Positions 27,590 through 35,774 of a stretch of DNA of 64,000 nt are shown here, one piece after another; within the stretch, counting starts at the first letter, position 1; every line of letters starts with the position of its first letter. The DNA is taken from the NCBI RefSeq assembly GCF_019468465.1, contig NZ_CP080519.1, positions 3,053,001-3,117,000 of the forward strand. Direction: 5' to 3'. Origin of the DNA: Amycolatopsis sp. DSM 110486 (lineage in GTDB: Bacteria > Actinomycetota > Actinomycetes > Mycobacteriales > Pseudonocardiaceae). The notes under the pieces were generated by a model. The model saw nothing but the letters and a program-made list of their open reading frames with translations. It was not told the DNA's origin and did not search any database. The translations under genes were made by a program, and so were the position numbers.

Positions 27590-28073
27590 TCGCTTCTGAG
27601 GCTTTTGGGGCTACAGCTGGGCTCCAGACTTTATGGGCGTCCCCCACACGAGCGGCATCCGGCCGACCTGGCCGTGTCGCGGCGCGTTTTTCTTCCACAA
27701 CAGGGAAACTGAGTGGACCACCCGGCGCGATCCCGCACGCCCTGGCGGAGCCAGGGCAAACGACAGGGAGCCGGGCGCCACCCCCGACGTGGCGCACCGG
27801 CTCCTTGCCTCGCGCGGACCATCCCCCGACGACCCGCGCTCCCCGCCCTCCGGTTCAGGCCCCGACCCGTATGCCGGAGGGAGCTGGGATGTGCTGTTTC
27901 TCAACCATCATGGCCACTACCCACGAATTCAAGGCCATTCACTCTCAAGGACGCCGCTTCGGCCGTTTCGTTGCACGAGTTCACTGAGAATCCATAGAGC
28001 GTTACAGGATCGAGACCTCTGCGGCGTAACCGAAGCCGTTCGATGGAGGTGACGCACCTGACCGCAAAACAAC
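27590..28073. other. Intergenic region without a supported gene
   Basis: About 480 bases hold only short frames with poor codon bias and no ribosome site. The recognisable content is two adjacent hairpins at 27739-27804. The right half is less GC-rich than the surrounding genes. Confidence 0.5.
27739..27804. repeat. Two adjacent strong hairpins in intergenic DNA
   Basis: GCCCTGGC-GGA-GCCAGGGC (27739-27757) is a perfect 8-bp stem. GGAGCCGG-GCGCCAC (from 27767) pairs with GTGGCGC-A-CCGGCTCC (to 27804) with one bulge. Neither is followed by a T-run, so they could belong to an untranslated RNA. Confidence 0.6.
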
Positions 28074-28089
28074 TGGTACTTCCGTACCA
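28074..28089. promoter_or_regulatory. Palindrome TGGTAC-TTCC-GTACCA, candidate operator of the 28111 transporter
   Basis: The 6-bp arms are perfect. Another TGGTAC half lies 29 bases on, at 28103-28108. The palindrome overlaps the expected -35 region of a leaderless promoter whose -10 is at 28098-28103. Confidence 0.45.
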
Positions 28090-28097
28090 CTCGCAGG

Positions 28098-28103
28098 CAT
28101 ACT
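28098..28103 (+). promoter_or_regulatory. Leaderless -10-like element CATACT
   Basis: CATACT ends 7 bases before the GTG at 28111. Confidence 0.35.
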
Positions 28104-28110
28104 GGTACGC

Positions 28111-29373
28111 GTGTCCCACTCTGCTCCCTCCGAAGGTCGCACCACACTCGCCGACTACCGTGCCGCGCTGAGGGCCCCCGGCTCTCGCCGCCCGGTCGTC
28201 GCGTCGGTGCTCGCCCGCTTGCCGATCGCGATGATCGGCATCTCGGCGCTGCTCTACGTGCAGCGCGAGACCGGCTCGTTCGCCGCCGCCGGGCTGGTTT
28301 CCGCCAGCTCGCTCGCCGGCGTGTCCGTGGGCGCGGTGGTGCAGGGGCGCCTCATCGACCGCTACGGGCCGACGCGTCCGCTGCTGGTCACGGTGGGACT
28401 GTTCGCGCTGTCGATGGTCGCGCTGGCCCTGGCGATCGAGGCCCACGCGCCGACGTTTCTGCTGGTCGCGCTGGCCGCCGCCACGGGTCTGTCGGAGCCG
28501 ATGATCGGATCGGCCTCGCGTGCGTTGTGGACGAAGCTGCTTCCGGAAGGCCCCGCGCGCAACGCGGCCTTCTCGTACGAAGCGATCAGCATGGAGGTTT
28601 TCTTCATTCTCGGCCCGGGCATCGCGGGTCTGCTGATCACGGCGCCGTGGGCCGGCACGGGCATGGTCGTGGGTGCCGCGGCGATGGTCACCGGCGCGAC
28701 GGTGTTCGCACTGAGCCCCGCCGTGCGCGCTTGGGGTCCTGCTCCGCGCGCGAAGACGCGGCTGTTGGGTGCGCTGGCGAGCCCCGGCATGCGGACGCTC
28801 GCCGTGGCCGCGCTGGGCTTCGGTGTGGTGATCGGGTTCGTCGAGGTGGCCGTGCCGGCCGCCGCGACGGAGTCCGGCCACGCGGCGTTGAGCGGGCTGC
28901 TGCTTTCGGCGTGGTCGCTGACGTCGGTGGCGTTCGGCGTGGCGTACAGCCTGCATCCGTGGCCGCGCCGGCTGGGCCTGCGCCTGCCCGCGTTGCTGGG
29001 CGGGTTCGGCGCGCTGGTGGCACTGCTGGCGCTGCCGTCGTCGCTGTGGGCGCTGGCGCTGCTGATGCTGCTGGCGGGCGCGATGATCACGCCGCAGTCG
29101 ACCACGCACTCGACGGCGATCGAGACCGTCGCGCCGCGCGGTACGGCCGCGGAGGCCTTCGGCTGGGTCCTCACGGCGGTGACGCTGGGGCTGGCCGCGG
29201 GCCAGTCGGTGAGCGGTTACCTGGTCGAGCACTCAGGTCCGAGCGCGTCGTTCCTGGCCGCCGGCGTGGCCGGGGTGGCGCTGGCGATCGTGGTGTGGCT
29301 GATGCGCGGCACGGTGCGCGCGCCGGCCGCGGAGCCGACCGACTCGGGTGAGCTCGTGGGCGCCCGCCACTGA
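28111..29373 (+). CDS. MFS transporter
   Basis: A 420-residue, 12-helix permease. The loop between helices 2 and 3 reads GRLIDRYGPTRPLLVTVG, a weak version of the MFS motif G-x-x-x-D-R-x-G. The sequence is Ala/Gly/Leu-rich throughout with few charges in membrane segments. Substrate and direction are unknown; drug or metabolite efflux would be typical. GTG 28111 is chosen for its -10 spacing, and a nearby palindrome suggests control by a repressor. No regulator gene is adjacent. Confidence 0.82.
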   Translation: MSHSAPSEGRTTLADYRAALRAPGSRRPVVASVLARLPIAMIGISALLYVQRETGSFAAAGLVSASSLAGVSVGAVVQGRLIDRYGPTRPLLVTVGLFALSMVALALAIEAHAPTFLLVALAAATGLSEPMIGSASRALWTKLLPEGPARNAAFSYEAISMEVFFILGPGIAGLLITAPWAGTGMVVGAAAMVTGATVFALSPAVRAWGPAPRAKTRLLGALASPGMRTLAVAALGFGVVIGFVEVAVPAAATESGHAALSGLLLSAWSLTSVAFGVAYSLHPWPRRLGLRLPALLGGFGALVALLALPSSLWALALLMLLAGAMITPQSTTHSTAIETVAPRGTAAEAFGWVLTAVTLGLAAGQSVSGYLVEHSGPSASFLAAGVAGVALAIVVWLMRGTVRAPAAEPTDSGELVGARH

Positions 29374-29424
29374 CGTTTCAGCAGTTCAGCGGCATCGTAG
29401 CCGGTTTTTGTCGGTGGCCCGCGC

Positions 29425-29430
29425 TAGCTT
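29425..29430 (+). promoter_or_regulatory. Leaderless -10 element TAGCTT for the DnaN-like gene
   Basis: TAGCTT ends 7 bases before the ATG at 29438. Confidence 0.5.
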
Positions 29431-29437
29431 CGCGGAC

Positions 29438-30505
29438 ATGGATCTGACGTCACCGGCGCGGCCGCTGTCCACGGCCGTGAACGCCGCCGCGCGCCTGCTC
29501 CCGAGGCAGGCCGCGCTGCGGCTGTGCACTGACGCGGACGGGCTCGAGGTCGCCGGCAGCGACCGCGACCTGTCCGTGCGCTTGGCATGCCCGGCGACAT
29601 CCCACACCGATGGGGAGGTGCTCGTGCCGGCGGCGCCGCTGGCCGAGACGCTGAAGATGCTGGACGTCGACCAGGTGCGCCTGGTCGTCGAAGGCAGCCG
29701 GCTGGCGGTGCGCGTGGAAGGGGCGCGCTTCGCCTTGCCGCTGCTGGACCGGGGTGCGCTCGTGGAGCCCGCGCAGCCACCTCGGTTGTCCGAAGTGGAC
29801 GGGGAGCTCCTGGCGGCCGCGGTCCGCACGGTCGCGGGCACGGCCGCGAAGGACGATCCACTGCCGGTCTTCACGGGCGTGCGCGTGCAGAGCTCCGGTG
29901 ACACGCTCGTGCTCACCGCCTCGGACCGCTACCGGATGGCCGTGGCGCGCGTGCCGTTGCGAGCGGCGTGGGGGCCGCTCGACGTGCTCGTGCCCGCGCG
30001 CCTGCTGGCCGAGGCCACGCGCCACGCCACCGGCACCCTCACCCTCCAAGCCGACAGCGGCCACTTCGGCCTGTCCTGGGCCGGCGGCACTGTCACCACC
30101 GCAGTCCTCGACGCGGGGTTCCTGTCGGCCGACGCCATCCCGTCCGGCGACGTCGACACGGAGGTCGAGCTGCCCGCCGACGCCCTCGCCGCGGCCATCC
30201 GCCGCGTCGGCGTCTACGCCGAAGACCGCCGCGTGCTGACCCTCGGGGTGGGCGACGCACACGTCCGCCTCGCCAGCACCCGCGCCGACACAGGCGAAGC
30301 CGAGGAAACCCTGAAGGCAAACGTTTGCGGCGGCCGCACCTCGCCGTCGTTCCAGGCGCGTTACCTGCTGGACGCCCTCGCGCCGTTCGCGGACTCCACC
30401 GTGCGGCTGTCGATCCAGCCGGGGCTGCGCGCGTGCGTCTTGACGGCGGCGGAGGCGCAGGAGGTGAGCCTCACGTACTACCTCATGCCGATGCTGCCCC
30501 GCTGA
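29438..30505 (+). CDS. DNA polymerase III beta-clamp (DnaN) paralogue
   Basis: A 355-residue protein with the three-domain sliding-clamp layout. The middle domain shows LPVFTGVRVQSSGDTLVLTA then SDRYRMAVARVPL, matching the DnaN block LP-TGV…ATDRYRLAV. The third domain shows ARYLLDALAPFADSTVRLSI and ends YYLMPMLPR, close to the DnaN C terminus that shapes the polymerase-binding pocket. The N-terminal domain is more divergent. No dnaA, recF or gyrase gene is near, so this is a second clamp and not the replication one. It lies alone with its own leaderless promoter. Its partner is unknown. Confidence 0.85.
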   Translation: MDLTSPARPLSTAVNAAARLLPRQAALRLCTDADGLEVAGSDRDLSVRLACPATSHTDGEVLVPAAPLAETLKMLDVDQVRLVVEGSRLAVRVEGARFALPLLDRGALVEPAQPPRLSEVDGELLAAAVRTVAGTAAKDDPLPVFTGVRVQSSGDTLVLTASDRYRMAVARVPLRAAWGPLDVLVPARLLAEATRHATGTLTLQADSGHFGLSWAGGTVTTAVLDAGFLSADAIPSGDVDTEVELPADALAAAIRRVGVYAEDRRVLTLGVGDAHVRLASTRADTGEAEETLKANVCGGRTSPSFQARYLLDALAPFADSTVRLSIQPGLRACVLTAAEAQEVSLTYYLMPMLPR

Positions 30506-30601
30506 GGCAGTCGGGGCGCACCCCCCGCGGGCTTTCCGCGACCTCATCGACTGCTCGCTGCACGTACGAGGTCACCGCCCAGCAGGTCGTCGACCGCCGA
30601 A

Positions 30602-31585
30602 TCAGGGCGCGACCCAGCTGCCGGAGCGTTTGATCGTCCGGATCATCGGCGCCGTCTCGACCTGGTGGACGCCGGGGAGGGCGCCGAGGCGCGTGGCGAG
30701 GAAGTCGTAGAGGGCGTCGTCGTCGCGGCAGCCGATGCTGAGGGTCAGGTTGGTCGGACCGGTGGTGGCGGCGACGAGCGCGACTTCCGGGTAGGTCGCC
30801 ACCTCGCGGGCGACGGCGTCGAGGCGGGACGGGGTGACGCCAAGCCACAGCAGGGCCGACAGGGATGCGCCGAGCAGGGCGGCGTCGACCTCGACGTCGA
30901 AGTAGAGGGCGCCCGTGGCGCGCAGGTGCTCGAGGCGGCGGCGGACGGTCGTTTCGGAGCGTCCCGACGCGGCGGCGAGGGTGGCCAGCGAAGCGCGGCC
31001 GTCGTGGGCCAGGGCGGCGAAGAGGGCGTCGTCACCGGGTTCCAGGCGCGGCGAAACGGTGCTTCCACTGGTGCGGCCGTCCCAGACGGGGGTCAGGGCG
31101 GCGACCTGAGCGGCGTCCAACGCACTCGCCCGGCCCGGCCAGCCCGCCGGACCACCGGCGAAGCGACGCAGCAATCGATGCGCCGTCACGGACACCACGC
31201 GCGGCGTGCGCGGCAGCTGCCCGAGCAACAGGCCCTCGTCGGCCTCCTGCCGGGGCGCCGAGGTGTAGCAGGCGATCTCCGTACCGCCGGACGTCAGGCT
31301 GACCCACGACGTGTCGTCGCGCCGCGCCAGCGCCGTGGCGATCACGCCGGCCGCGTCGGGCATGCAGCGCACGCGAAGCAGCCACTGCACGCGCCCGAGC
31401 TTCGTCACCTCCGGCACACCCACGACCCGCACCACCCCCGTCGAGCGCAGCCGGTGGTAGCGGCGCGCCACGGTCTGGTCCGACACGCCCAGCACCTCGG
31501 CCAGGCGGCTGAACGGCACGCGCCCGTCGAGCTGGAACGCGTGCGTCAGCCGGCGGTCGAGGTCGTCGAGCTGAGGTGAATCCAC
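30602..31585 (-). CDS. Lrp/AsnC-family regulator with two fused units
   Basis: A 327-residue protein, twice the usual AsnC length, made of two HTH-plus-ligand-domain units. The first HTH (about 5-60) contains VPFSRLAEVLGVSDQTVARR, and the second (about 185-240) contains RASLATLAAASGRSETTVRR. RAM-like ligand domains follow each (WLLRVRCMPDAAGV and SALLWLGVTPSRLDAVAREV). Such tandem proteins are common in actinomycetes. It is divergent from the glyoxalase-like and esterase genes and may control them. ATG 31585 is the likely start. Confidence 0.87.
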   Translation of the reverse strand: MDSPQLDDLDRRLTHAFQLDGRVPFSRLAEVLGVSDQTVARRYHRLRSTGVVRVVGVPEVTKLGRVQWLLRVRCMPDAAGVIATALARRDDTSWVSLTSGGTEIACYTSAPRQEADEGLLLGQLPRTPRVVSVTAHRLLRRFAGGPAGWPGRASALDAAQVAALTPVWDGRTSGSTVSPRLEPGDDALFAALAHDGRASLATLAAASGRSETTVRRRLEHLRATGALYFDVEVDAALLGASLSALLWLGVTPSRLDAVAREVATYPEVALVAATTGPTNLTLSIGCRDDDALYDFLATRLGALPGVHQVETAPMIRTIKRSGSWVAP

Positions 31586-31686
31586 CGGATCAGCCTATTC
31601 CCTGTCGGATTTCAAGCATCTGGAGCGAATGAGCAGCCTGAACCACCAGCACGGACGAGAGTCGGGGTCACCGGAAGGAGCCGCGA

Positions 31687-32538
31687 ATGAACCTCGACCA
31701 CACCGTCTTCCTGGCCCAGCGCTACGAGCGCGTCTGGCAGCTCTACGAGCAGCTCGGCTTCACCCTCAGCCCGCCGTCGCGCCACTTCGCCGCGGGCACC
31801 AGCGGCAGCGAGCCGACGCTCAGCTGCACGGCGAACCGCTGCACCTACTTCGGCGACTCGTTCGTCGAGCTGATCGGCATCGTCGAAGCGAAGGCGGGCG
31901 ACCCGTGGCACGTGCTGCCGATCGTCGCGCGCGGCGACGGCCTGCACGGCGTGTCCTTCGGCGTCCCCGACACCGAGGCCGCCGAGCGCCGGCTGCGCGA
32001 AGCCGGCCTGTCGAAGTCCGGCGTGCTTTCCCTGCAACGAGACGTCGACACCCCCGAAGGACCCCGCACCGCGCGGTTCCGCAGCGTCCACCTGCTCCGC
32101 GACCGCACGCCGGAAGGCATCCTGCACACGGCCGAGCACCTCACGCCGGAGTACGTGTTCCAGCCGCAGTTCCTCAGCCATGCCAACACGGCGAAAGGCC
32201 TCGACAGCGTCCAGCTCGTCGTCGCCGACGCCGACCTGCCCGCCTACACCCGACGCTACGAACAAATCCTCGACCAGAAGCCCACCAACAACTCCTTCGC
32301 CCTGAGCACAGGACGGCTCGACCTCGTCCCCGCGACCCGGCTCGACGACGTCCTCCCGGGCGAGCAGGCGCCCCGCCTGCCGTACTTCGCGGCGCAGACC
32401 GTCGCCGTCGAAACCCTCACTCCCGCAAGGAAACTTGCCGCCGACGCCGGCCTCCCCACTGTCGATCTTCGCGACGGCGGCTTTTTCGTCCCCGCCGCCC
32501 ACGCGGGCGGTGCGGCCCTCGGTTTCGTGGAAAGGTGA
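31687..32538 (+). CDS. Glyoxalase-like (VOC superfamily) protein
   Basis: A 283-residue protein starting MNLDHTVFLA, with two VOC-type halves (about 1-130 and 165-283) of the Glyoxalase_3-like kind. The first half shows the His and Glu positions usual for metal binding (LDHTVF and FVELIGI). Substrate unknown; related proteins act as dioxygenases, isomerases or resistance proteins. A GGAAGGAG ribosome site precedes the ATG. The stop overlaps an in-frame GTG of the esterase gene, so the two are probably an operon under the divergent AsnC-type regulator. Confidence 0.8.
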   Translation: MNLDHTVFLAQRYERVWQLYEQLGFTLSPPSRHFAAGTSGSEPTLSCTANRCTYFGDSFVELIGIVEAKAGDPWHVLPIVARGDGLHGVSFGVPDTEAAERRLREAGLSKSGVLSLQRDVDTPEGPRTARFRSVHLLRDRTPEGILHTAEHLTPEYVFQPQFLSHANTAKGLDSVQLVVADADLPAYTRRYEQILDQKPTNNSFALSTGRLDLVPATRLDDVLPGEQAPRLPYFAAQTVAVETLTPARKLAADAGLPTVDLRDGGFFVPAAHAGGAALGFVER

Positions 32539-32543
32539 ACGTG

Positions 32544-33746
32544 ATGATCATCGAGACGACCGCCGGCTTGGTCCGCGGCGCCGGCGGCGCGTTCCGCGGC
32601 ATCCCCTACGCCCGTCAGGAACGCTTCCAGCTGCCGGCCGAAGCCCCCGCGTGGACAGGCGTGCGCGACGCGCTGGAACCCGGCCCGGCGGCGGTCCAGC
32701 TGCCGTCGCGGCTCGAGCCCGTCGTCGGGCCGATGACGCTGGCGCAGTCGGAGGATTGCCTGTCGCTCAACGTCTTCACGCCCTCGACCACCGGCTCGCG
32801 CCCGGTCCTGGTGTGGATCCACGGCGGCGCGTTCCTCACCGGCTCAGGCGGCCAGGGCTGGTACGACGGCACGCGCCTCGCGAACGAGGCCGACGTCGTC
32901 GTGGTCTCCCTCAACTACCGCCTCGGCGTGTTCGGCTTCCTGCCGCTCGACGGCGTCGCGCCGCCCAACCTCGGCATCGCCGACCAGCTCGCCGCGCTGG
33001 AGTGGGTGCGCGACAACGCGGCGGCCTTCGGCGGCGACCCGTCACGCGTCACGCTCGCCGGCCAGTCGGCGGGCGCGCAGTCGACGCTCACCCTCTGGTC
33101 CGCGGCTCGCGCGCAGGGCCTGGTGCACCAGATCGGGCTGCAGAGCGCGCCGGTCGGACTGCCGCCGCAGACCCCGGACGAAGCCGCGGGCTGGGCGGAG
33201 AAGTACCTCCACGCCCTCGGCGCGAGCACCGCGGAAGAGCTCATCAAGATGCCCGCCACGCAGCTGATCGACGGCCTCAAGACACTCGCTGCCCAGGTCA
33301 AGACCGGGATCGTGCCGCCGTTCCAGCTCGTCGCCGACCACGACCCCGTGGCCGAAGACCTGATCGCCGCCGCGAAACCCGGCCGCGCGCTCGTCAGCTG
33401 GACTCGCGACGAAGTCCGCGCCTACGATCCCGCGGCGCCCCAAGCACAAGTCGACCAGCAGACGGCCGCCCTCTTCAGCGGCGACCTCCCACGGCTGACC
33501 AAGCAACTCGGCGAAGACGCGACCCTCATGCGCTTCGACTGGTCCGCCCCCGGCAACCCGTACGGCGCCTGCCACTGCCTCGACGTCCCGTTCCTCTTCG
33601 GCACGCACGACGCCGCGCCGGAAGCCGCCTGCCTCGCGGGTGCCCCGGAAGGCCTGCCCGAGATCAACGACCTCCGCCGAGTGTGGGCCCAGTTCCTCCA
33701 CGGCGAACGCCCGGTCGTCGACACCCCGCTGCTCACCGCGTTCTGA
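32544..33746 (+). CDS. Type-B carboxylesterase
   Basis: A 400-residue carboxylesterase, shorter than the family norm (about 500). Visible marks are the N-terminal GAFRGIPYA, SEDCLSLNVF, the oxyanion WIHGGAFLTGSGG, VVSLNYRLGVFGF and the nucleophile elbow TLAGQSAGAQ. The C terminus holds CHCLDVPFLFGTH, near the expected His region. It probably hydrolyses a small ester; the substrate is unknown. ATG 32544 is chosen because AAAGG lies 8 bases upstream; GTG 32535 overlapping the upstream stop and GTG 32541 are alternatives. Confidence 0.88.
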   Translation: MIIETTAGLVRGAGGAFRGIPYARQERFQLPAEAPAWTGVRDALEPGPAAVQLPSRLEPVVGPMTLAQSEDCLSLNVFTPSTTGSRPVLVWIHGGAFLTGSGGQGWYDGTRLANEADVVVVSLNYRLGVFGFLPLDGVAPPNLGIADQLAALEWVRDNAAAFGGDPSRVTLAGQSAGAQSTLTLWSAARAQGLVHQIGLQSAPVGLPPQTPDEAAGWAEKYLHALGASTAEELIKMPATQLIDGLKTLAAQVKTGIVPPFQLVADHDPVAEDLIAAAKPGRALVSWTRDEVRAYDPAAPQAQVDQQTAALFSGDLPRLTKQLGEDATLMRFDWSAPGNPYGACHCLDVPFLFGTHDAAPEAACLAGAPEGLPEINDLRRVWAQFLHGERPVVDTPLLTAF

Positions 33747-33763
33747 TCAGTTCCGAGTGCGAC

Positions 33764-33796
33764 AAGGGCCGCTCACCAGCCCGGTGAGCGGCCCTT
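33764..33796. terminator. Bidirectional terminator between converging genes
   Basis: AAGGGCCGCTCACC and GGTGAGCGGCCCTT are a perfect 14-bp stem with a 5-base loop, serving the esterase gene (+) and the mycoredoxin gene (-). Confidence 0.88.
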
Positions 33797-33806
33797 CCCC
33801 AAGCCG

Positions 33807-34061
33807 TCAGGCCGCCGAAGCAGCCTTCACCGCCGCCTCGACCTCGGCGAACGACGGGTTCACCATCGCGGTCGACCCGACGATCACCGTCGGCACGGTC
33901 TCGTTGCCGTTCGCCACCTCGCGCACGCGCTCGGCCGCACCCGGCTCCTCCCAGATGTTGATCTCCTTGACGTTCAGGCCGCTCGCCATCAGCGGCCGCC
34001 GCAGCGCCGCGCAGAAGCCGCAGCCCGGCCGCCAGTAGAACTCGACCTCGACGTCACTCAT
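33807..34061 (-). CDS. Mycoredoxin/glutaredoxin-like protein
   Basis: An 84-residue glutaredoxin fold. The redox site is Y-W-R-P-G-C-G-F-C (near residues 8-16), and VPTVIVG with the cis-Pro and a closing helix complete the fold. The family includes mycoredoxins, which reduce protein-mycothiol disulfides in actinobacteria, though the site here is CGFC where M. tuberculosis Mrx1 has CGYC. ATG 34061 overlaps the stop of the metallo-beta-lactamase gene (ATGA). It is the last gene of a Nudix-MBL-mycoredoxin operon. Confidence 0.88.
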   Translation of the reverse strand: MSDVEVEFYWRPGCGFCAALRRPLMASGLNVKEINIWEEPGAAERVREVANGNETVPTVIVGSTAMVNPSFAEVEAAVKAASAA

Positions 34062-34831
34062 CGCCCGTCCTCCGAAGCACGTAGGTAGTCCAGCTGCGCC
34101 CGCACGCTCATTTCGGCAGGCGCCCACAGCGCCCGGTCGACGTCCGCATAGACCACCTCGACCACCTGTCGTGGCGAAGCGTCGGCCCCGAGCACCTTCA
34201 AGGCGGAACGCACCTGGTCCAGCCGCTGTTCCCGGTGGGCCAGGTATTCGCGCGCGGTCGCGGGCAGATCCGCCAGCTCCGGGCCGTGGCCGGGCAGGCC
34301 GGGCGTGCCGTCGGGCAGCTCGATGAGCTTGCTCAACGAGCGCAGGTAGTCGCCGAGGTCCTTGAGCACGGTCGTGCCGCGCCCGAGGATCGTGTCGCCG
34401 GTCAGGATCTGGCCGGCGACGTGCAGGGAGACGGAGTCGTCGGTGTGCCCGGGCGTGTGCAGCACGCGGAACTCGAGCCCGCCCGCGGTGAACACCTCAC
34501 CATCGGCCAAGGCCGAAGCGCCGACGCACAGCGAAGCGTCGAACGCCCGAATCGGAGCGCCCACGCGCTCGGCGAACCACGGCGCGCCCTCGGCGTGGTC
34601 GGCGTGGTGGTGGGTCAGCACCACGAGCTCGACGGCGCCGATGGCCGCGAGCTTCTCCAGGTGCTCCAGGTCGTGGTACCCGGGGTCGACAACCACGCCG
34701 GCCGACGCGTCCGGACCACGCAGGAACCAGCTGTTCGTGCCCTCGAGCGTCATCGTCGACGGGTTGTTCTCCAGCAGCACCTGCGCGGTCTCGGAGACGC
34801 GGCGAAGCACGCCGTACGCGGGAGCAGTCAC
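34058..34831 (-). CDS. Metallo-beta-lactamase-fold hydrolase
   Basis: A 257-residue MBL-fold protein. The metal site is T-H-H-H-A-D-H (HxHxDH, about residues 72-78), with later ligands in HTPGHTDDS and LTGDTI. The C-terminal helical domain resembles LACTB2-type proteins, some of which are endoribonucleases. It occupies the position of Rv3677c. GTG 34831 lies 3 bases after the Nudix stop, so the genes are likely coupled. Substrate unknown. Confidence 0.9.
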   Translation of the reverse strand: MTAPAYGVLRRVSETAQVLLENNPSTMTLEGTNSWFLRGPDASAGVVVDPGYHDLEHLEKLAAIGAVELVVLTHHHADHAEGAPWFAERVGAPIRAFDASLCVGASALADGEVFTAGGLEFRVLHTPGHTDDSVSLHVAGQILTGDTILGRGTTVLKDLGDYLRSLSKLIELPDGTPGLPGHGPELADLPATAREYLAHREQRLDQVRSALKVLGADASPRQVVEVVYADVDRALWAPAEMSVRAQLDYLRASEDGR

Positions 34832-34834
34832 CGG

Positions 34835-35659
34835 TCAGACCTCCGTCGGGTCGAGGACGACGCGGAAGCGGTCGCCTTCCTTGATGAGCGTCGGCATGGT
34901 CCGCACGATCTCGCGCGGAGCCGCCAGCAGGGCTTCGGCCGTGGCGAACTCGTCGATCTCGACGAGCGTGAGCCACGTCGGGGGCATCAGCATGCGGCGG
35001 CCTTCGCGGGCGTCGCCGATCGCGGCCGACGGGCGCTGCCAACCCGTGGCGTGTGCCTCGGAGGTCGCGCCGTCCGCGCGCTGGCCTTCGGGCAGCTTCG
35101 CGGAGAAGAAGCGGGTGTCGTAGCGGCGCGGTTCCTGCGGCGGCGTGACCCAGTGGGCGAACGGTCGCAGCAGGTCCGCTCGCAGCGTCAGCCCGGCGTC
35201 GGCGAGGAACGCGGCGAGCGAGATTTCCCGGCTCTCCAAGGCTTTCCGGGCTTCGGCGTACGGCGCGACATCGGCGACCACCGCGTCTTCCGTGCCCGCC
35301 AGCAATACGCCGGACTCCTCGAACGTCTCGCGCACGGCCGCGCACACGAGCGCGCGGGCGAGGCTCTCGTCGCACGTGAACTGCGCGGCCCACCAGCTCG
35401 GCGGCGGTCCGGCCCACGCGACGGACGCGTCGGCGTCGCGCGGATCCACCCCGCCGCCGGGGAACACGGTCATGCCGCCGGCGAAGGGCATGCCCTTCAC
35501 GCGGTGTTGCAGGAAGACTTCGAGACCGTCCGCGCCGTCGCGGGTGAGGATCACCGTGGCGGCGTCCTTGGGCTTCACGGGTGGGCCGTCGGCGTTCGCC
35601 CTCGTGCTGACTCCGGCCCCTACGGGGATGTCGAAAAGGAACTCACGCGGCCGATCCAC
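34835..35659 (-). CDS. Nudix hydrolase with insert, NUDT19-like
   Basis: A 274-residue protein starting with a Nudix beta-grasp (KPKDAATVILTRDGADGLEV, FLQHRVKGMPFAGGMTVFPG). The Nudix helix comes later as AAVRETFEESGVLLA (about 107-121), after an insert of some 35 residues, as in NUDT19/RP2 proteins, which cleave CoA derivatives. The substrate is not proven. GTG 35659 is supported by a TATGTT -10 6 bases upstream. It heads the Nudix-MBL-mycoredoxin operon and has tandem GTGA/TCAC palindromes in its promoter. Confidence 0.83.
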   Translation of the reverse strand: MDRPREFLFDIPVGAGVSTRANADGPPVKPKDAATVILTRDGADGLEVFLQHRVKGMPFAGGMTVFPGGGVDPRDADASVAWAGPPPSWWAAQFTCDESLARALVCAAVRETFEESGVLLAGTEDAVVADVAPYAEARKALESREISLAAFLADAGLTLRADLLRPFAHWVTPPQEPRRYDTRFFSAKLPEGQRADGATSEAHATGWQRPSAAIGDAREGRRMLMPPTWLTLVEIDEFATAEALLAAPREIVRTMPTLIKEGDRFRVVLDPTEV

Positions 35660-35665
35660 CGAGGC

Positions 35666-35671
35666 AACATA
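35666..35671 (-). promoter_or_regulatory. Leaderless -10 element TATGTT
   Basis: TATGTT on the minus strand ends 6 bases before the GTG at 35659. Confidence 0.5.
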
Positions 35672-35681
35672 CCTCGCACCA

Positions 35682-35714
35682 GTGACCTCACGCCCACAAG
35701 TTGTGACATGTCAC
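35682..35714. promoter_or_regulatory. Tandem palindromes GTGACCTCAC and GTGACATGTCAC
   Basis: GTGA-CC-TCAC (35682-35691) and the perfect 12-bp palindrome GTGACATGTCAC (35703-35714) have centres 22 bp apart, about two helical turns. They cover the expected -35 of the 35659 Nudix promoter and so are likely an operator pair. The spacing between half-sites (2 and 4) differs from the CRP consensus (6). Confidence 0.55.
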
Positions 35715-35723
35715 CGACGCACC

Positions 35724-35756
35724 GCAGCCCCGGACCCACGCGGGGCCCGGGGCTGC
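35724..35756 (-). terminator. Terminator after the 35775 gene
   Basis: GCAGCCCCGG (35724-35733) and CCGGGGCTGC (35747-35756) form a perfect 10-bp stem that closes the DUF4177-RidA-unknown operon on the minus strand. Confidence 0.7.
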
Positions 35757-35774
35757 GATAAGAACGTCAGAACC

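Noticed and set aside
35703..35714. GTGACATGTCAC as a CRP/GlxR site
   Set aside because: CRP sites need TGTGA-N6-TCACA; the spacing here is 4, so a different regulator is more likely.
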